From positions 5,843-69,842 of the forward strand of contig JAYODD010000013.1 in assembly GCA_038106145.1 (NCBI GenBank): a DNA stretch of 64,000 nucleotides, read 5' to 3'. A program made the translations under genes and the position numbers. Each line of letters starts with the position of its first letter. The first letter of the stretch is position 1. The DNA comes from JBFJKD01 sp038106145. GTDB taxonomy: Bacteria > Pseudomonadota > Gammaproteobacteria > Pseudomonadales > Porticoccaceae. Below the pieces are notes generated by a model. That model had not been told where the DNA came from and did no database searches. It was given only the letters and a program-made list of their open reading frames with translations. This document shows, piece after piece, positions 34,020 to 42,667 of this stretch.

Positions 34020-34733
34020 TTAGTCGCCCTGCGGCCAGCGACAATTGCCGGCACTGGCGCGATCGATCGCGGCCAGGCAGGCCAGGTGAGCCTGCCGTTC
34101 CTCTTCAGTGGCCACCAATATTCGGGGACGGGGACCGCCCTTCGGCAACGGTCGCACACCGCCTTGCTCCCCCATTTGACCGGTCGCTGGTTCGTCTCCA
34201 AGGGTCAATGAACCCTGCCCACCGGTCATGGCCAGATAAACGTCGGCGAGAATTTCCGCATCCAACAGGGCGCTGTGCAGCTCCCGCTGGGAATTGTTAA
34301 CGCCATAACGTTTGCACAACGCGTTCAGATTGTTTTTTTGCCCTGGGTGTAACTGCCGCGCCATCAACAGGGTATCAATGACAGAACAACGTTCCTCGAG
34401 CGGTAAATAATCAGCCGCCAGCCTCTTGAATTCGCTATTTATAAATCCGAGATCGAAGGGCGCGTTGTGGATCACCAGCTCGGCGTCATCGATAAATGCC
34501 AGGAATTCGTTGACTATCTGGGCAAACAACGGTTTGTCCGCCAGGTCGTCGTTGCTGATACCGTGTACCGCCAATGCTCCCTCGTCGATGTCCCGTTCGG
34601 GATTCACATAGCGATGAAAATGCCGCCCGGTGATGCGCCGATTGATAAGCTCGACACATCCAATTTCAATAATGCGATGGTCCTGTGTGACCTCCAGCCC
34701 GGTGGTTTCCGTGTCCAGCACAACCTGTCTCAT
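34020..34733 (-). CDS. dnaQ: DNA polymerase III epsilon subunit (3'-5' proofreading exonuclease)
   Basis: The ATG at 34733 overlaps the rnhA stop (ATGA), giving 237 residues. The DEDDh exonuclease residues are visible: DTETTG (7-12), the ExoII HNAPFD motif, and HSALLDAE for the final His and Asp. A Gly/Pro-rich linker and short C-terminal tail, expected to bind the alpha subunit, follow. The long upstream frame to 34862 is read through rnhA and rejected. The rnhA–dnaQ coupling is conserved in Pseudomonas and enterics. Confidence 0.95.
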   Translation of the reverse strand: MRQVVLDTETTGLEVTQDHRIIEIGCVELINRRITGRHFHRYVNPERDIDEGALAVHGISNDDLADKPLFAQIVNEFLAFIDDAELVIHNAPFDLGFINSEFKRLAADYLPLEERCSVIDTLLMARQLHPGQKNNLNALCKRYGVNNSQRELHSALLDAEILADVYLAMTGGQGSLTLGDEPATGQMGEQGGVRPLPKGGPRPRILVATEEERQAHLACLAAIDRASAGNCRWPQGD

Positions 34734-35167
34734 TGTGTTAGCTCCTCGATGCCGCGATTGGCGAGGGCATCCGCCAATTCGTTTTCCCGATGTCCGGAGT
34801 GTCCTTTGATCCAGTGCCAATGGACCTCGTGGCGGGCCGCCTCCACGTCCAGGCGTTGCCACAGATCCACATTTTTAACGGGTTTTTTCGCCGCCGTCTT
34901 CCAACCCCGCGCCTTCCAACCCTGAATCCAGGTAGTGATGCCAAGGCGCACATATTGGGAGTCCGTGGTCAACTCGACTCGGCAACTGTTTTTCAGGGCG
35001 GCCAGCGCTTCGATGGCAGCCCTCAGCTCCATGCGGTTGTTGGTCGTTTCGCGCTCGCCGCCGTGTAGCGTTTTCTCCACATCGCCGCAGCGCATTAACA
35101 CTCCCCAGCCTCCCGGCCCGGGATTGCCTCGGCAGGCGCCATCGGTAAAGATTTCAACTAACTGCAT
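34730..35167 (-). CDS. rnhA: Ribonuclease HI
   Basis: The 145-residue enzyme has all four carboxylates: Asp9 in FTDGACRGNPGPGG, Glu47 in NRMELRA, Asp69 in TTDSQYV, and the terminal Asp in ENELADALAN. It cleaves RNA in RNA-DNA hybrids. Length is as usual for the type I enzyme. It overlaps dnaQ by four bases and follows the methyltransferase gene on the same strand. Confidence 0.97.
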   Translation of the reverse strand: MQLVEIFTDGACRGNPGPGGWGVLMRCGDVEKTLHGGERETTNNRMELRAAIEALAALKNSCRVELTTDSQYVRLGITTWIQGWKARGWKTAAKKPVKNVDLWQRLDVEAARHEVHWHWIKGHSGHRENELADALANRGIEELTQ

Positions 35168-35193
35168 GATTTCTCTCTATTCGTTTTGTTGTG

Positions 35194-36042
35194 CTATTTG
35201 GGGTGTACGTTGTTCGATGCGTGCGGCTGCTCCTCGGGCAATCGCAGTTGCAGATTAAATTGGGGCACCGGAATACGTGGCCACTGCAGACTGCCCACGC
35301 CCGTCACGCCGGGTACTTGTTTGCGTGCCACAACCATATAAAACGCCCCCCCGGGGAGGTGCGCGCGAGTTGCCAGTTGGCCGAGCCAGGCCAGTCGGCC
35401 GAGGCGGCCCAGTATTGCGGAGTTTTGTATGGGGAACTGGCGACCGCCGCGTAGTACGGTGACGGGTTGGCACCCCAGTAGTCTGAGCCAATCCAGCAAC
35501 CGTCCCGCCCGCAAACTGTTGCGTCGCCACACGGGATGCTCCGACCACAGTGCGGCGGGCCACTTGGCCAGACCAAACAGGCTGCAGGGGTTAAACCCCA
35601 CCAGCACTAAATACCCCCCGGGAACGACCACCCGCGCCGCTTCGTTAAGAACATTGTGGGGGTCCGGTGAAAAGTCCAGGGTGTGATGCAACACAGCCAG
35701 GTCTATGGTGTTGGAAGGCAACGGTAACGCCGTTAACTCACAAACACCGGAAGGCTGTACTCCACCCAGCCCCCTGGCGGCGGTGAGCGTGAAGCAATGG
35801 GCTTGTTGGCAGTTTTGCAAAAGCGAGTGTTCGGCGCTGACTCCTAATTGGGCGGCACGATATCCACCGAGACCGCCCAGCAGGGGTGCACTACAGTTGT
35901 ATTGCTGCTGTAGCAGCGATCGACCAAAGGGCGTCTCAAACCAGCCCGACAATGACCCCTGTTGCTGGGCCAGCACACCAACTGCGAATCGTTGTGCTAC
36001 CCAGTTACGTATTCTGGATGGACGTAAATTAGCCAACAACAC
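35194..36042 (-). CDS. SAM-dependent methyltransferase (YafS-like, type 11)
   Basis: The GTG at 36042 gives 282 residues. The central LPLPSNTIDLAVLHHTLDFS and PHNVLNEAARVVVPGGYLVL segments correspond to motifs of class I methyltransferases, although the Gly-rich motif I is degenerate (GLGGVQPSG). In E. coli and Pseudomonas the homologue lies between gloB and rnhA; here gloB is missing from that position. The substrate is unknown. Confidence 0.82.
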   Translation of the reverse strand: MLLANLRPSRIRNWVAQRFAVGVLAQQQGSLSGWFETPFGRSLLQQQYNCSAPLLGGLGGYRAAQLGVSAEHSLLQNCQQAHCFTLTAARGLGGVQPSGVCELTALPLPSNTIDLAVLHHTLDFSPDPHNVLNEAARVVVPGGYLVLVGFNPCSLFGLAKWPAALWSEHPVWRRNSLRAGRLLDWLRLLGCQPVTVLRGGRQFPIQNSAILGRLGRLAWLGQLATRAHLPGGAFYMVVARKQVPGVTGVGSLQWPRIPVPQFNLQLRLPEEQPHASNNVHPK

Positions 36043-36270
36043 TTCGCTTGGGCTCTCTCTTCGGGGACCGCCCTATTATGGAAAAAAATACGCTGAATAA
36101 CACTAGCTAAGTAATCATTTACAGGCCGCACGGCAGATTTTACGGTCCGCGGCCTGCGCAGGGCACAGCTTAATCTGACCTTAGCGTCCGTGCGGCAATT
36201 GCCACCGCCGAGTGCGCCAGATAGAATGTCAGCCAATAAAACCGCTACGACGACAGGCCCGCAGTAACTC

Positions 36271-37692
36271 ATGCCAAAAAAATATCTACTTGCTGCGGCC
36301 GCGCTGCTGCTCACCGTTGGCTGTGCCCCGCACCACACCACTCATTCATCAAAGCCAACCCAACGCACTGACGCCAATCCCAGTTACCCCCACAGCACCA
36401 AGCAACCATTTTGGTCGGGTCGACCCGCCACTAAAGCGCGCAAAACTGATGTTCAGGACACCCCGCCGGCTAGCGACCTGTGGCAGCGCATCAATAGTGC
36501 GGGGGAGTTGAATGCCCGCTACAAGAATCCGCGGATCGACCGCTATCGCGAGTGGTATCGCGATAATCAGGCGTATTTCGACCGCGTAATGCAGTGGTCG
36601 CCACTGTATCTTCATTATGTGGTCAACGAATTGGCGAACCGCGGTTTGCCCCTGGAACTCGCGCTGCTACCTTTTATCGAAAGCGCCTACGACCCCTTTG
36701 CGGTTTCTCCGAGCAGTGCTACGGGTCTGTGGCAATTTATTCCGCAAACTGCGGACATCATGGGTCTGCGATCATCGGCGTGGTATGACGGCCGCAAAGA
36801 TATCGTCGATTCCACACAGGCGGCACTGCGCTACCTGGAATATTTGCACGGCCAATTCAACGAGGACTGGTTGCTGGCTCTGGCGGCATACAACGGTGGA
36901 GAAGGTGTTGTCCGTCGCGCCATGCAGGCTAATGCTCGCACTGGCAGACCCACCGATTTCTGGTCGTTGTCCCTGTCCGATGAGACCCGCGCCTACGTGC
37001 CGCAGTTTCTGGCCCTGGCCGAAGTCATACGGGAACCTGCCAAATATGGCATCGCGGTGCCCTCGGTCCCAGATCAACCCTACTTCACAACCATTGACAC
37101 CCGTGCACCGATAAACCTGGCTTACCTGGGAGAAATATCAGGCATCGACGCAGATACCCTGCGGTATCTCAATCCGGGTTACCCACAGCGCGTTACGCTT
37201 CCACCTGGTTCCCACCGTATCCTGATACCCAGTGAGGCGGCATCCGGTTTTCAGGTGCATCTGAACAACCTGAATGGCAACATATCGGCGCGTATGGACG
37301 GCGCGGCGCGGCCGGCCGGGACGGGGCAGAGCGATGGGCAAGCCGCCACGGCGGGCGCCAAGCGCAAGACAATCGACTATGTCGTCCAGGAAGGAGACAA
37401 CCTGTGGCGTATCGCACGGCGTTTCAAGGTGGATTCAAACCTGTTGGCCCGTCACAACAAACTCAACCCGGCAGCGATATTACGGCCGGGACAAGTATTG
37501 ACCATTGGCCAGCACGGCGACCAGCCGCTAACCGTTCGTCAGGTGAACTACGAAGTGCAGCCGGGTGACTCCCTGTTCAACATATCGCGCACTTTCCAGG
37601 TTGCAATCCGCGATATCCTGCAATGGAACGACTTGCATACCCATAACCTGCTGGTACCTGGTCAGCAGCTCAAACTATTTTTGCGCCTCTAA
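36271..37692 (+). CDS. mltD: Membrane-bound lytic murein transglycosylase D with two LysM domains
   Basis: The 473-residue lipoprotein has lipobox LLTVGC (Cys18). The SLT domain has catalytic Glu in LLPFIESAYDPFAVS, then SATGLWQFIPQTA and LAAYNGGEG. Two LysM modules at the C-terminus (DYVVQEGDNLWRIARRF and NYEVQPGDSLFNISRTF) bind peptidoglycan. It is divergent from the methyltransferase gene and convergent with ppiD. Its length and domain order match MltD. Confidence 0.95.
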   Translation: MPKKYLLAAAALLLTVGCAPHHTTHSSKPTQRTDANPSYPHSTKQPFWSGRPATKARKTDVQDTPPASDLWQRINSAGELNARYKNPRIDRYREWYRDNQAYFDRVMQWSPLYLHYVVNELANRGLPLELALLPFIESAYDPFAVSPSSATGLWQFIPQTADIMGLRSSAWYDGRKDIVDSTQAALRYLEYLHGQFNEDWLLALAAYNGGEGVVRRAMQANARTGRPTDFWSLSLSDETRAYVPQFLALAEVIREPAKYGIAVPSVPDQPYFTTIDTRAPINLAYLGEISGIDADTLRYLNPGYPQRVTLPPGSHRILIPSEAASGFQVHLNNLNGNISARMDGAARPAGTGQSDGQAATAGAKRKTIDYVVQEGDNLWRIARRFKVDSNLLARHNKLNPAAILRPGQVLTIGQHGDQPLTVRQVNYEVQPGDSLFNISRTFQVAIRDILQWNDLHTHNLLVPGQQLKLFLRL

Positions 37693-37706
37693 AACGGTCC
37701 CTAATC

Positions 37707-39572
37707 CTACCGCTCTATCTCGACGTCTTCCATGAGCGCGGCCTCGTAGGCCTGGTACTCCCGCGCGGCAGACGAATTTGCCCAGGACGACTGCAAATTT
37801 TGCCGTTGCGCGGACGCAAGTGCTGTCAATTCGCCAGGTTTTATTGCCGTCACCGCTGCGACGATATAGTCCCCCGATGCGACGGGAAAAACTTCGACCG
37901 CCGGTAGACTGGCACGAGCTGGCACGGCAAATATTTTGTTAACCACTTCTGGATTGGCGCCACCGAAACGCGGGGTATCCAGACTCACCTGCCACTCAAG
38001 ATTTGCCTGGCGCGCCACCTCCTCGACACTCTTTCCGGAACGCACCTGCTGGGCCAGATCTTGCGCCTGTGCGGCTAGCAATTGCTGTCCACGCTCCGTT
38101 TTTAGCGTCTTTACGATACGGTCGCGCACCTGTTCAAGGGGTAAAGTTGTGACCGGCGTGTGTTTGCGTAGCTTGATTACCACCACATGGCCATCACCCA
38201 GTTCCAGTGCCTCACTGGTATACCGCTGCTGGAGCACGCTGTCGCTAAACGCCGCCCGTACCACGTCAGGGTAAGCCGCAATGCCCTCTCCACCGTTGCG
38301 GGTGAAAGGCTGTGACGTTTTTACCGGCAAGCCCAGTCGATCTTCGACGTCCTGCAACTGCTCGACGTTGTAGGTTTGATCCTTGAGGGTTTCCAATTTT
38401 GCAGGAAACAGCTCAGTGGCCAGTCGCATCTTGATCTCCCGTTCAAGACGTTCCCTGTGCTCATCAAACTGCGCCGGTTCACCCGCTTCCTGCGCCAGTA
38501 ATTTCACCAGATGAAAACCGCTGTCCGTTTCAACTGGAGCTGAAACGGTCCCGACCTGCAATTGTTTCACCGCCGCCTCAAAGGTGTCGGGAAAGGTCCC
38601 GGGGCTGACCAGGCCGAGATCACCACCCTGTTCTGAACTACCGAAATCGGCACTATAACGTCGGGCCAACTCAGCAAAATCCTCGCCGGCAGCGAGCTTT
38701 TCCTGAATTTCGGCGAGTACTTTCTGGTGACTGCCGTCGGGCTTTTTTTCGACCAAAATGTGCGCTAAGTGCAGCCTGTTGGCCACTTCTGTGGCCGCCA
38801 CTTCGGCGTCAAATTGCTCGCGCAGCATCGCCTCGTCAACACTAACCTCGGAGAGCAAATCGTCAATGCGCAACTCAATATAGTCCACTTCCACGGATTC
38901 TTCGGTCTGAAACGTCGCCTGGTTTTCGGCGTAATAGGTTGCAATCTCCTCCGGCGTGAGTTCTATGGTGTCGAGTACCGATGCCAGTGGTACCGTCAGG
39001 TAGTAGAAATTTCTCTTCTGCTCAATGGCCGCCGTCAAAGTTTCCAGTTCCGCCTGGGTGGTGAAGCCGGTGGCGGTAATACCGTTGGCAAATTGATTGA
39101 TTAACAGCTGTCCATGTAAAAATGCGCGATAGGAGGCCGCGGTAAAACCCATTTGACGAATTCCAAATTCAAAGCGCTCGCGGTCGAAACGACCGTCGGT
39201 CTGAAATGCGGGCGCGGACTGCAACAGCTCGGCGATCGTCGCACTTGACACGCCCATACCCTGGTCCCGGGCCACTTGCTCAAGCGCTTTTTCCCGAATA
39301 AGACGCTCCACCACCGGTCCCCGTAGACGTTCGCTATCGAGCACAGCCGGGTCGATATCCTTCAACTGCTCCAGGATACGAGCCTTTTGCATCTCTACCG
39401 CGCGATCAATTTCGTACTTGGTAATCCCTTCCCCGCCGACGTTCACCTCCGTTTCCACCGCACTGCCGCTATAAAATATCGACTCAATGCCAACGAAAGC
39501 GAACGGAATAATAATGAGACCAACAATAAATATTGTTACGCCCCGCATGTTCTCGCGAATATCCTGCAACAT
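37707..39572 (-). CDS. ppiD: Periplasmic folding chaperone / peptidyl-prolyl isomerase PpiD
   Basis: The 621-residue protein is anchored by one N-terminal membrane segment (about residues 12-32). A SurA-like N-terminal domain follows, and one parvulin (PPIC) domain around residues 265-360 contains AEIQEKLAAGEDFAELARRY, SSEQGGDLGLVSPG and SGFHLVKLL. It assists folding of proteins leaving the Sec translocon. It lies downstream of hupB, separated by a clear terminator. Confidence 0.93.
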   Translation of the reverse strand: MLQDIRENMRGVTIFIVGLIIIPFAFVGIESIFYSGSAVETEVNVGGEGITKYEIDRAVEMQKARILEQLKDIDPAVLDSERLRGPVVERLIREKALEQVARDQGMGVSSATIAELLQSAPAFQTDGRFDRERFEFGIRQMGFTAASYRAFLHGQLLINQFANGITATGFTTQAELETLTAAIEQKRNFYYLTVPLASVLDTIELTPEEIATYYAENQATFQTEESVEVDYIELRIDDLLSEVSVDEAMLREQFDAEVAATEVANRLHLAHILVEKKPDGSHQKVLAEIQEKLAAGEDFAELARRYSADFGSSEQGGDLGLVSPGTFPDTFEAAVKQLQVGTVSAPVETDSGFHLVKLLAQEAGEPAQFDEHRERLEREIKMRLATELFPAKLETLKDQTYNVEQLQDVEDRLGLPVKTSQPFTRNGGEGIAAYPDVVRAAFSDSVLQQRYTSEALELGDGHVVVIKLRKHTPVTTLPLEQVRDRIVKTLKTERGQQLLAAQAQDLAQQVRSGKSVEEVARQANLEWQVSLDTPRFGGANPEVVNKIFAVPARASLPAVEVFPVASGDYIVAAVTAIKPGELTALASAQRQNLQSSWANSSAAREYQAYEAALMEDVEIER

Positions 39573-39604
39573 GACTTTTTCCTGAAAATTACCCTGACAA
39601 AACG

Positions 39605-39632
39605 AAAAAAGGCGCAGAATTTTGCGCCTTTT
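39605..39632 (-). terminator. Rho-independent terminator after hupB
   Basis: On the minus strand AAAAGGCGCA is followed by a six-base loop, TGCGCC and a run of six T. It ends hupB transcription about 60 bases after its stop. Only about 30 bases separate it from the ppiD start, so ppiD may rely partly on readthrough. Confidence 0.85.
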
Positions 39633-39690
39633 GCAGCCCGTTAATTAGCGAAGATCAATAACTCGTCCCAACCTGGCAGCAGTACACTGC

Positions 39691-39966
39691 TTAGCTATTA
39701 ACCGCGTCCTTGAGGGCTTTGCCAGCCTTGAAGCCCGGCACATTAGCGGCGGAAATTTGAATCTCCGCACCCGTTTGCGGATTGCGGCCTTTACGCGCAG
39801 GACGATGTTTAACAGCAAAAGTACCGAAACCAACCAGCGTTACGGGATCACCTTTTTTAAGGGCCCCGATCACCGCATCGATCGCCCCTTCAAGAGCACG
39901 CGCGGCGGATGATTTTGAAATATCGGAAGCATCGGCGATGGCATCTATCAATTCAGTTTTATTCAC
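39691..39966 (-). CDS. hupB: DNA-binding protein HU-beta
   Basis: The 91-residue protein starts at GTG (39966) with GAAGGGG upstream. The DNA-binding arm reads RKGRNPQTGAEIQI, and the GDPVTLVGFGTF beta stretch is typical of HU. It compacts and bends DNA. As in other gammaproteobacteria it follows lon and precedes ppiD. It is slightly acidic in the N-terminal helices (AIADASDISKSSAARA). Confidence 0.97.
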   Translation of the reverse strand: MNKTELIDAIADASDISKSSAARALEGAIDAVIGALKKGDPVTLVGFGTFAVKHRPARKGRNPQTGAEIQISAANVPGFKAGKALKDAVNS

Positions 39967-40118
39967 TTTTTTCCCCTTCGTTATGATTCATTACAATTGG
40001 TAACTACGCTCAAACACACATAATGCAGTTTTCGCCGAGGCCAGGCCAGCACCCCTGCCGTGCCGCCACTTTATACCAACTCGAGCACAAAGCGGTCAAG
40101 CTAGTTCGGGCGAAATCG

Positions 40119-42551
40119 TTAATGGGCGCCGATTCTGCTCGCGGTGTTTTCATCAACGGTGTTTTCCCCGGGTGATTCCGGCGCACTCTTTTGGTACTCC
40201 TCATCGGTCATCGGCCTGGGCATATGCTGTAGCGCAATCTCCAGCACCTGATCGACCCATTCGACGGGCCGAATATCCAGATCCGCTTTGATATTATCAG
40301 GTATCTCCTTGAGATCCGGAGCATTTTCCAGTGGAATGATCACCGTTTTTATGCCACCCCGGTGCGCGGCGAGCAATTTTTCCTTAAGCCCGCCAATTTT
40401 CAACACCTGACCACGCAACGTGATCTCGCCGGTCATGGCCACATTGGCTTTCACCGGGATCCCGGTAAGTACCGACACGAACGCCGTACACATACCGATA
40501 CCGGCGCTGGGACCATCCTTTTTGATGGCACCCTCGGGCACGTGAATATGTAAATCATTTTTCTCGTGAAAATTACGCACCACGCCAAGCCGCTGCGCGC
40601 GGCTACGCACCACAGTCAACGCCGCATCGATAGACTCCTGCATCACCTCTTCCAGCAGCCCGGTTTTTTTCAACACGCCCTTTCCAGGTACCGCCGACGC
40701 CTCTATGGTCAGAAGCTCACCACCCACCGATGTCCAGGCCAGGCCCGTTACCTGACCGATCTGATCCTCTTTGCCGGCGCGGCCAAAATCAAACTTGCGC
40801 ACTCCGAGCAAATCCTCCATATCCGCCGATGTTACGCGCATCGCTTCCTGATTGTTTTCTTTGACATGGCGCGTCACCACCTTCCGGCATATTTTGGCAA
40901 TATCCCGTTCCAGCCCGCGCACGCCCGCTTCCCGCGTGTAGTACCGCACGATATCGCGAATCGCCGCGTCGTCCAGTAACAGTTCGCTGTCTTTCAAACC
41001 GTTGGCCTTGCGCTGTTTAGGCAGCAAATACTTGCTGGCAATATTGATTTTTTCGTCCTCGGTATAACCCGGAATACGAATAACCTCCATGCGATCCAGC
41101 AGCGGACCGGGTATATTCAACGAATTCGATGTACAGATAAACATCACCTCGGACAGGTCGTAATCGACTTCGAGGTAGTGGTCATTGAATGAGTTGTTCT
41201 GTTCCGGGTCGAGCACCTCGAGTAAGGCAGACGCCGGATCCCCGCGGTGATCCATCCCCATTTTGTCCACTTCGTCAAACAGGAACAGCGGATTCCTGAC
41301 CCCTGTCTTGGCGATTTTTTGTACTAATTTGCCCGGTAGGGAGCCGATATAGGTGCGCCGATGCCCGCGAATTTCCGCCTCGTCGCGCACACCTCCAAGT
41401 GACATACGCACGAATTTGCGGCCCGTGGCCCGCGCAATGGATTCCCCCAGCGAGGTTTTACCGACCCCGGGCGGCCCAACGAGGCACAATACGGGTCCCT
41501 TTAACTTTTTGACCCGCATTTGCACCGCCAGAAACTCCAGAATTCGTTCCTTGACTTCTTCCAGCCCGTAATGATCTTCATTAAGTGTCGCCTCCGCCCG
41601 CACCAGGTCGTGGCGCACCTTGGTACGCTTTTTCCACGGCACGCTGACCATCCAATCGATGTAACTACGCACCACTGAGGCTTCCGCCGACATCGGCGAC
41701 ATCATTTTGAGTTTGTTAAGCTCCGCCCGGGTTTTTTCCAGTGCCGCCTTGGGCATACCCGCATCCCGCACCCTGGCTTCAAGTTGCTCTATCTCGTTGG
41801 GTACCTCGTCAATTTCTCCAAGTTCCTTTTGAATCGCCTTCATTTGCTCGTTGAGGTAGTACTCCCGCTGACTTTTTTCCATTTGTTTTTTTACGCGACC
41901 ACGAATTTTCTGCTCGACCTGGAACACATCCAGTTCCGCCTCCATCATGGCCAGCAGGTGCTCTATGCGAGCGCCCTCGTCGGCAATTTCGAGTATTTCC
42001 TGTTTTTGCTCCAACGTCAGCGCCATGTGGGCGGCAATGGTATCGGCAAGACGACCAGGCTCGTCCACTCCACCCACCGTAGTAACGACTTCCGAGGGAA
42101 TTTTCTTGCTGAGGTTAACGTATTGTTCAAACTGACTATTGAGGGTGCGCATCAAGGCGTCCGCTTCCGTGTCCCCAATATCCTTACCGCCAATCTGTAC
42201 AAAATCCGCGACAAAATAATCCGCCAGTTCCTTGACGTTACTGAGCTCGACCCGTGCAACCCCCTCCACCAGCACCTTGACCGTGCCATCGGGTAATTTC
42301 AACATCTGCAACACGGTGGCCAGCGTACCAATGCGGTACACATCTTCCGTGGCGGGATTGTCCTGAGCCGCATCCTTCTGGGCAACCAGCAAGATCTGCT
42401 TTTGCTGGGCCATGGCCTCATTTAGCGCAAGAATAGATTTATCGCGCCCCACAAACAGCGGAATAACCATATGGGGGTACACCACCACATCCCGCAGGGG
42501 AAGGAGGGGTAGTTGCGATGTCGCATTAGTTTGATCGTCGTCCTTAGCCAT
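40119..42551 (-). CDS. lon: ATP-dependent protease Lon
   Basis: The 810-residue protein has the N-terminal substrate-binding domain starting LPLLPLRDVVVYPHMVIPLF, a coiled coil, an AAA+ module with GPPGVGKT (Walker A) and LFLFDEVDKM (Walker B), and the protease domain with the Ser-Lys dyad (Ser682 in KDGPSAGIG, Lys725 in GGLKEKLLAA). It degrades misfolded and regulatory proteins. It lies between clpX and hupB, with its own heat-shock-type promoter and an upstream terminator. The tail is acidic and longer than in E. coli. Confidence 0.97.
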   Translation of the reverse strand: MAKDDDQTNATSQLPLLPLRDVVVYPHMVIPLFVGRDKSILALNEAMAQQKQILLVAQKDAAQDNPATEDVYRIGTLATVLQMLKLPDGTVKVLVEGVARVELSNVKELADYFVADFVQIGGKDIGDTEADALMRTLNSQFEQYVNLSKKIPSEVVTTVGGVDEPGRLADTIAAHMALTLEQKQEILEIADEGARIEHLLAMMEAELDVFQVEQKIRGRVKKQMEKSQREYYLNEQMKAIQKELGEIDEVPNEIEQLEARVRDAGMPKAALEKTRAELNKLKMMSPMSAEASVVRSYIDWMVSVPWKKRTKVRHDLVRAEATLNEDHYGLEEVKERILEFLAVQMRVKKLKGPVLCLVGPPGVGKTSLGESIARATGRKFVRMSLGGVRDEAEIRGHRRTYIGSLPGKLVQKIAKTGVRNPLFLFDEVDKMGMDHRGDPASALLEVLDPEQNNSFNDHYLEVDYDLSEVMFICTSNSLNIPGPLLDRMEVIRIPGYTEDEKINIASKYLLPKQRKANGLKDSELLLDDAAIRDIVRYYTREAGVRGLERDIAKICRKVVTRHVKENNQEAMRVTSADMEDLLGVRKFDFGRAGKEDQIGQVTGLAWTSVGGELLTIEASAVPGKGVLKKTGLLEEVMQESIDAALTVVRSRAQRLGVVRNFHEKNDLHIHVPEGAIKKDGPSAGIGMCTAFVSVLTGIPVKANVAMTGEITLRGQVLKIGGLKEKLLAAHRGGIKTVIIPLENAPDLKEIPDNIKADLDIRPVEWVDQVLEIALQHMPRPMTDEEYQKSAPESPGENTVDENTASRIGAH

Positions 42552-42563
42552 GCTGACCTCATT

Positions 42564-42579
42564 TCGGACTGAAGTCCGA
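42564..42579 (-). promoter_or_regulatory. Hairpin in the lon 5' leader next to the ribosome binding site
   Basis: TCGGACT and AGTCCGA form a seven-base-pair stem with a two-base gap (so the real loop is four bases or more). On the mRNA it ends a few bases before GAGG and about 12 bases before the lon ATG. It could modulate translation, for example with temperature, but could also be incidental. Confidence 0.4.
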
Positions 42580-42600
42580 GCGCCGGGTAGATTATCCTTT

Positions 42601-42632
42601 TATAGTGGGGTTATACCGCCCAAAAACAAGGG
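42601..42632 (-). promoter_or_regulatory. Sigma-32-type heat-shock promoter of lon
   Basis: The minus strand reads CCCTTGTTT, then a 13-base spacer, then CCCCACTAT. This matches the sigma-32 consensus (CTTGAAA, 13-17 bases, CCCCATNT) well, especially in the CCCCA -10 block. It starts about 50 bases upstream of the lon ATG. Confidence 0.7.
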
Positions 42633-42640
42633 CGCAAATG

Positions 42641-42665
42641 AACAAAGGGGCCTTCCGGCCCCCTT
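42641..42665 (-). terminator. Terminator after clpX
   Basis: The minus strand reads GGGGGCC-GGAA-GGCCCC followed by TTTGTT, just past the clpX stop. The stem is strong, with a GNRA-type loop and a weak T-run. It separates clpX from lon. Confidence 0.65.
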
Positions 42666-42667
42666 AA

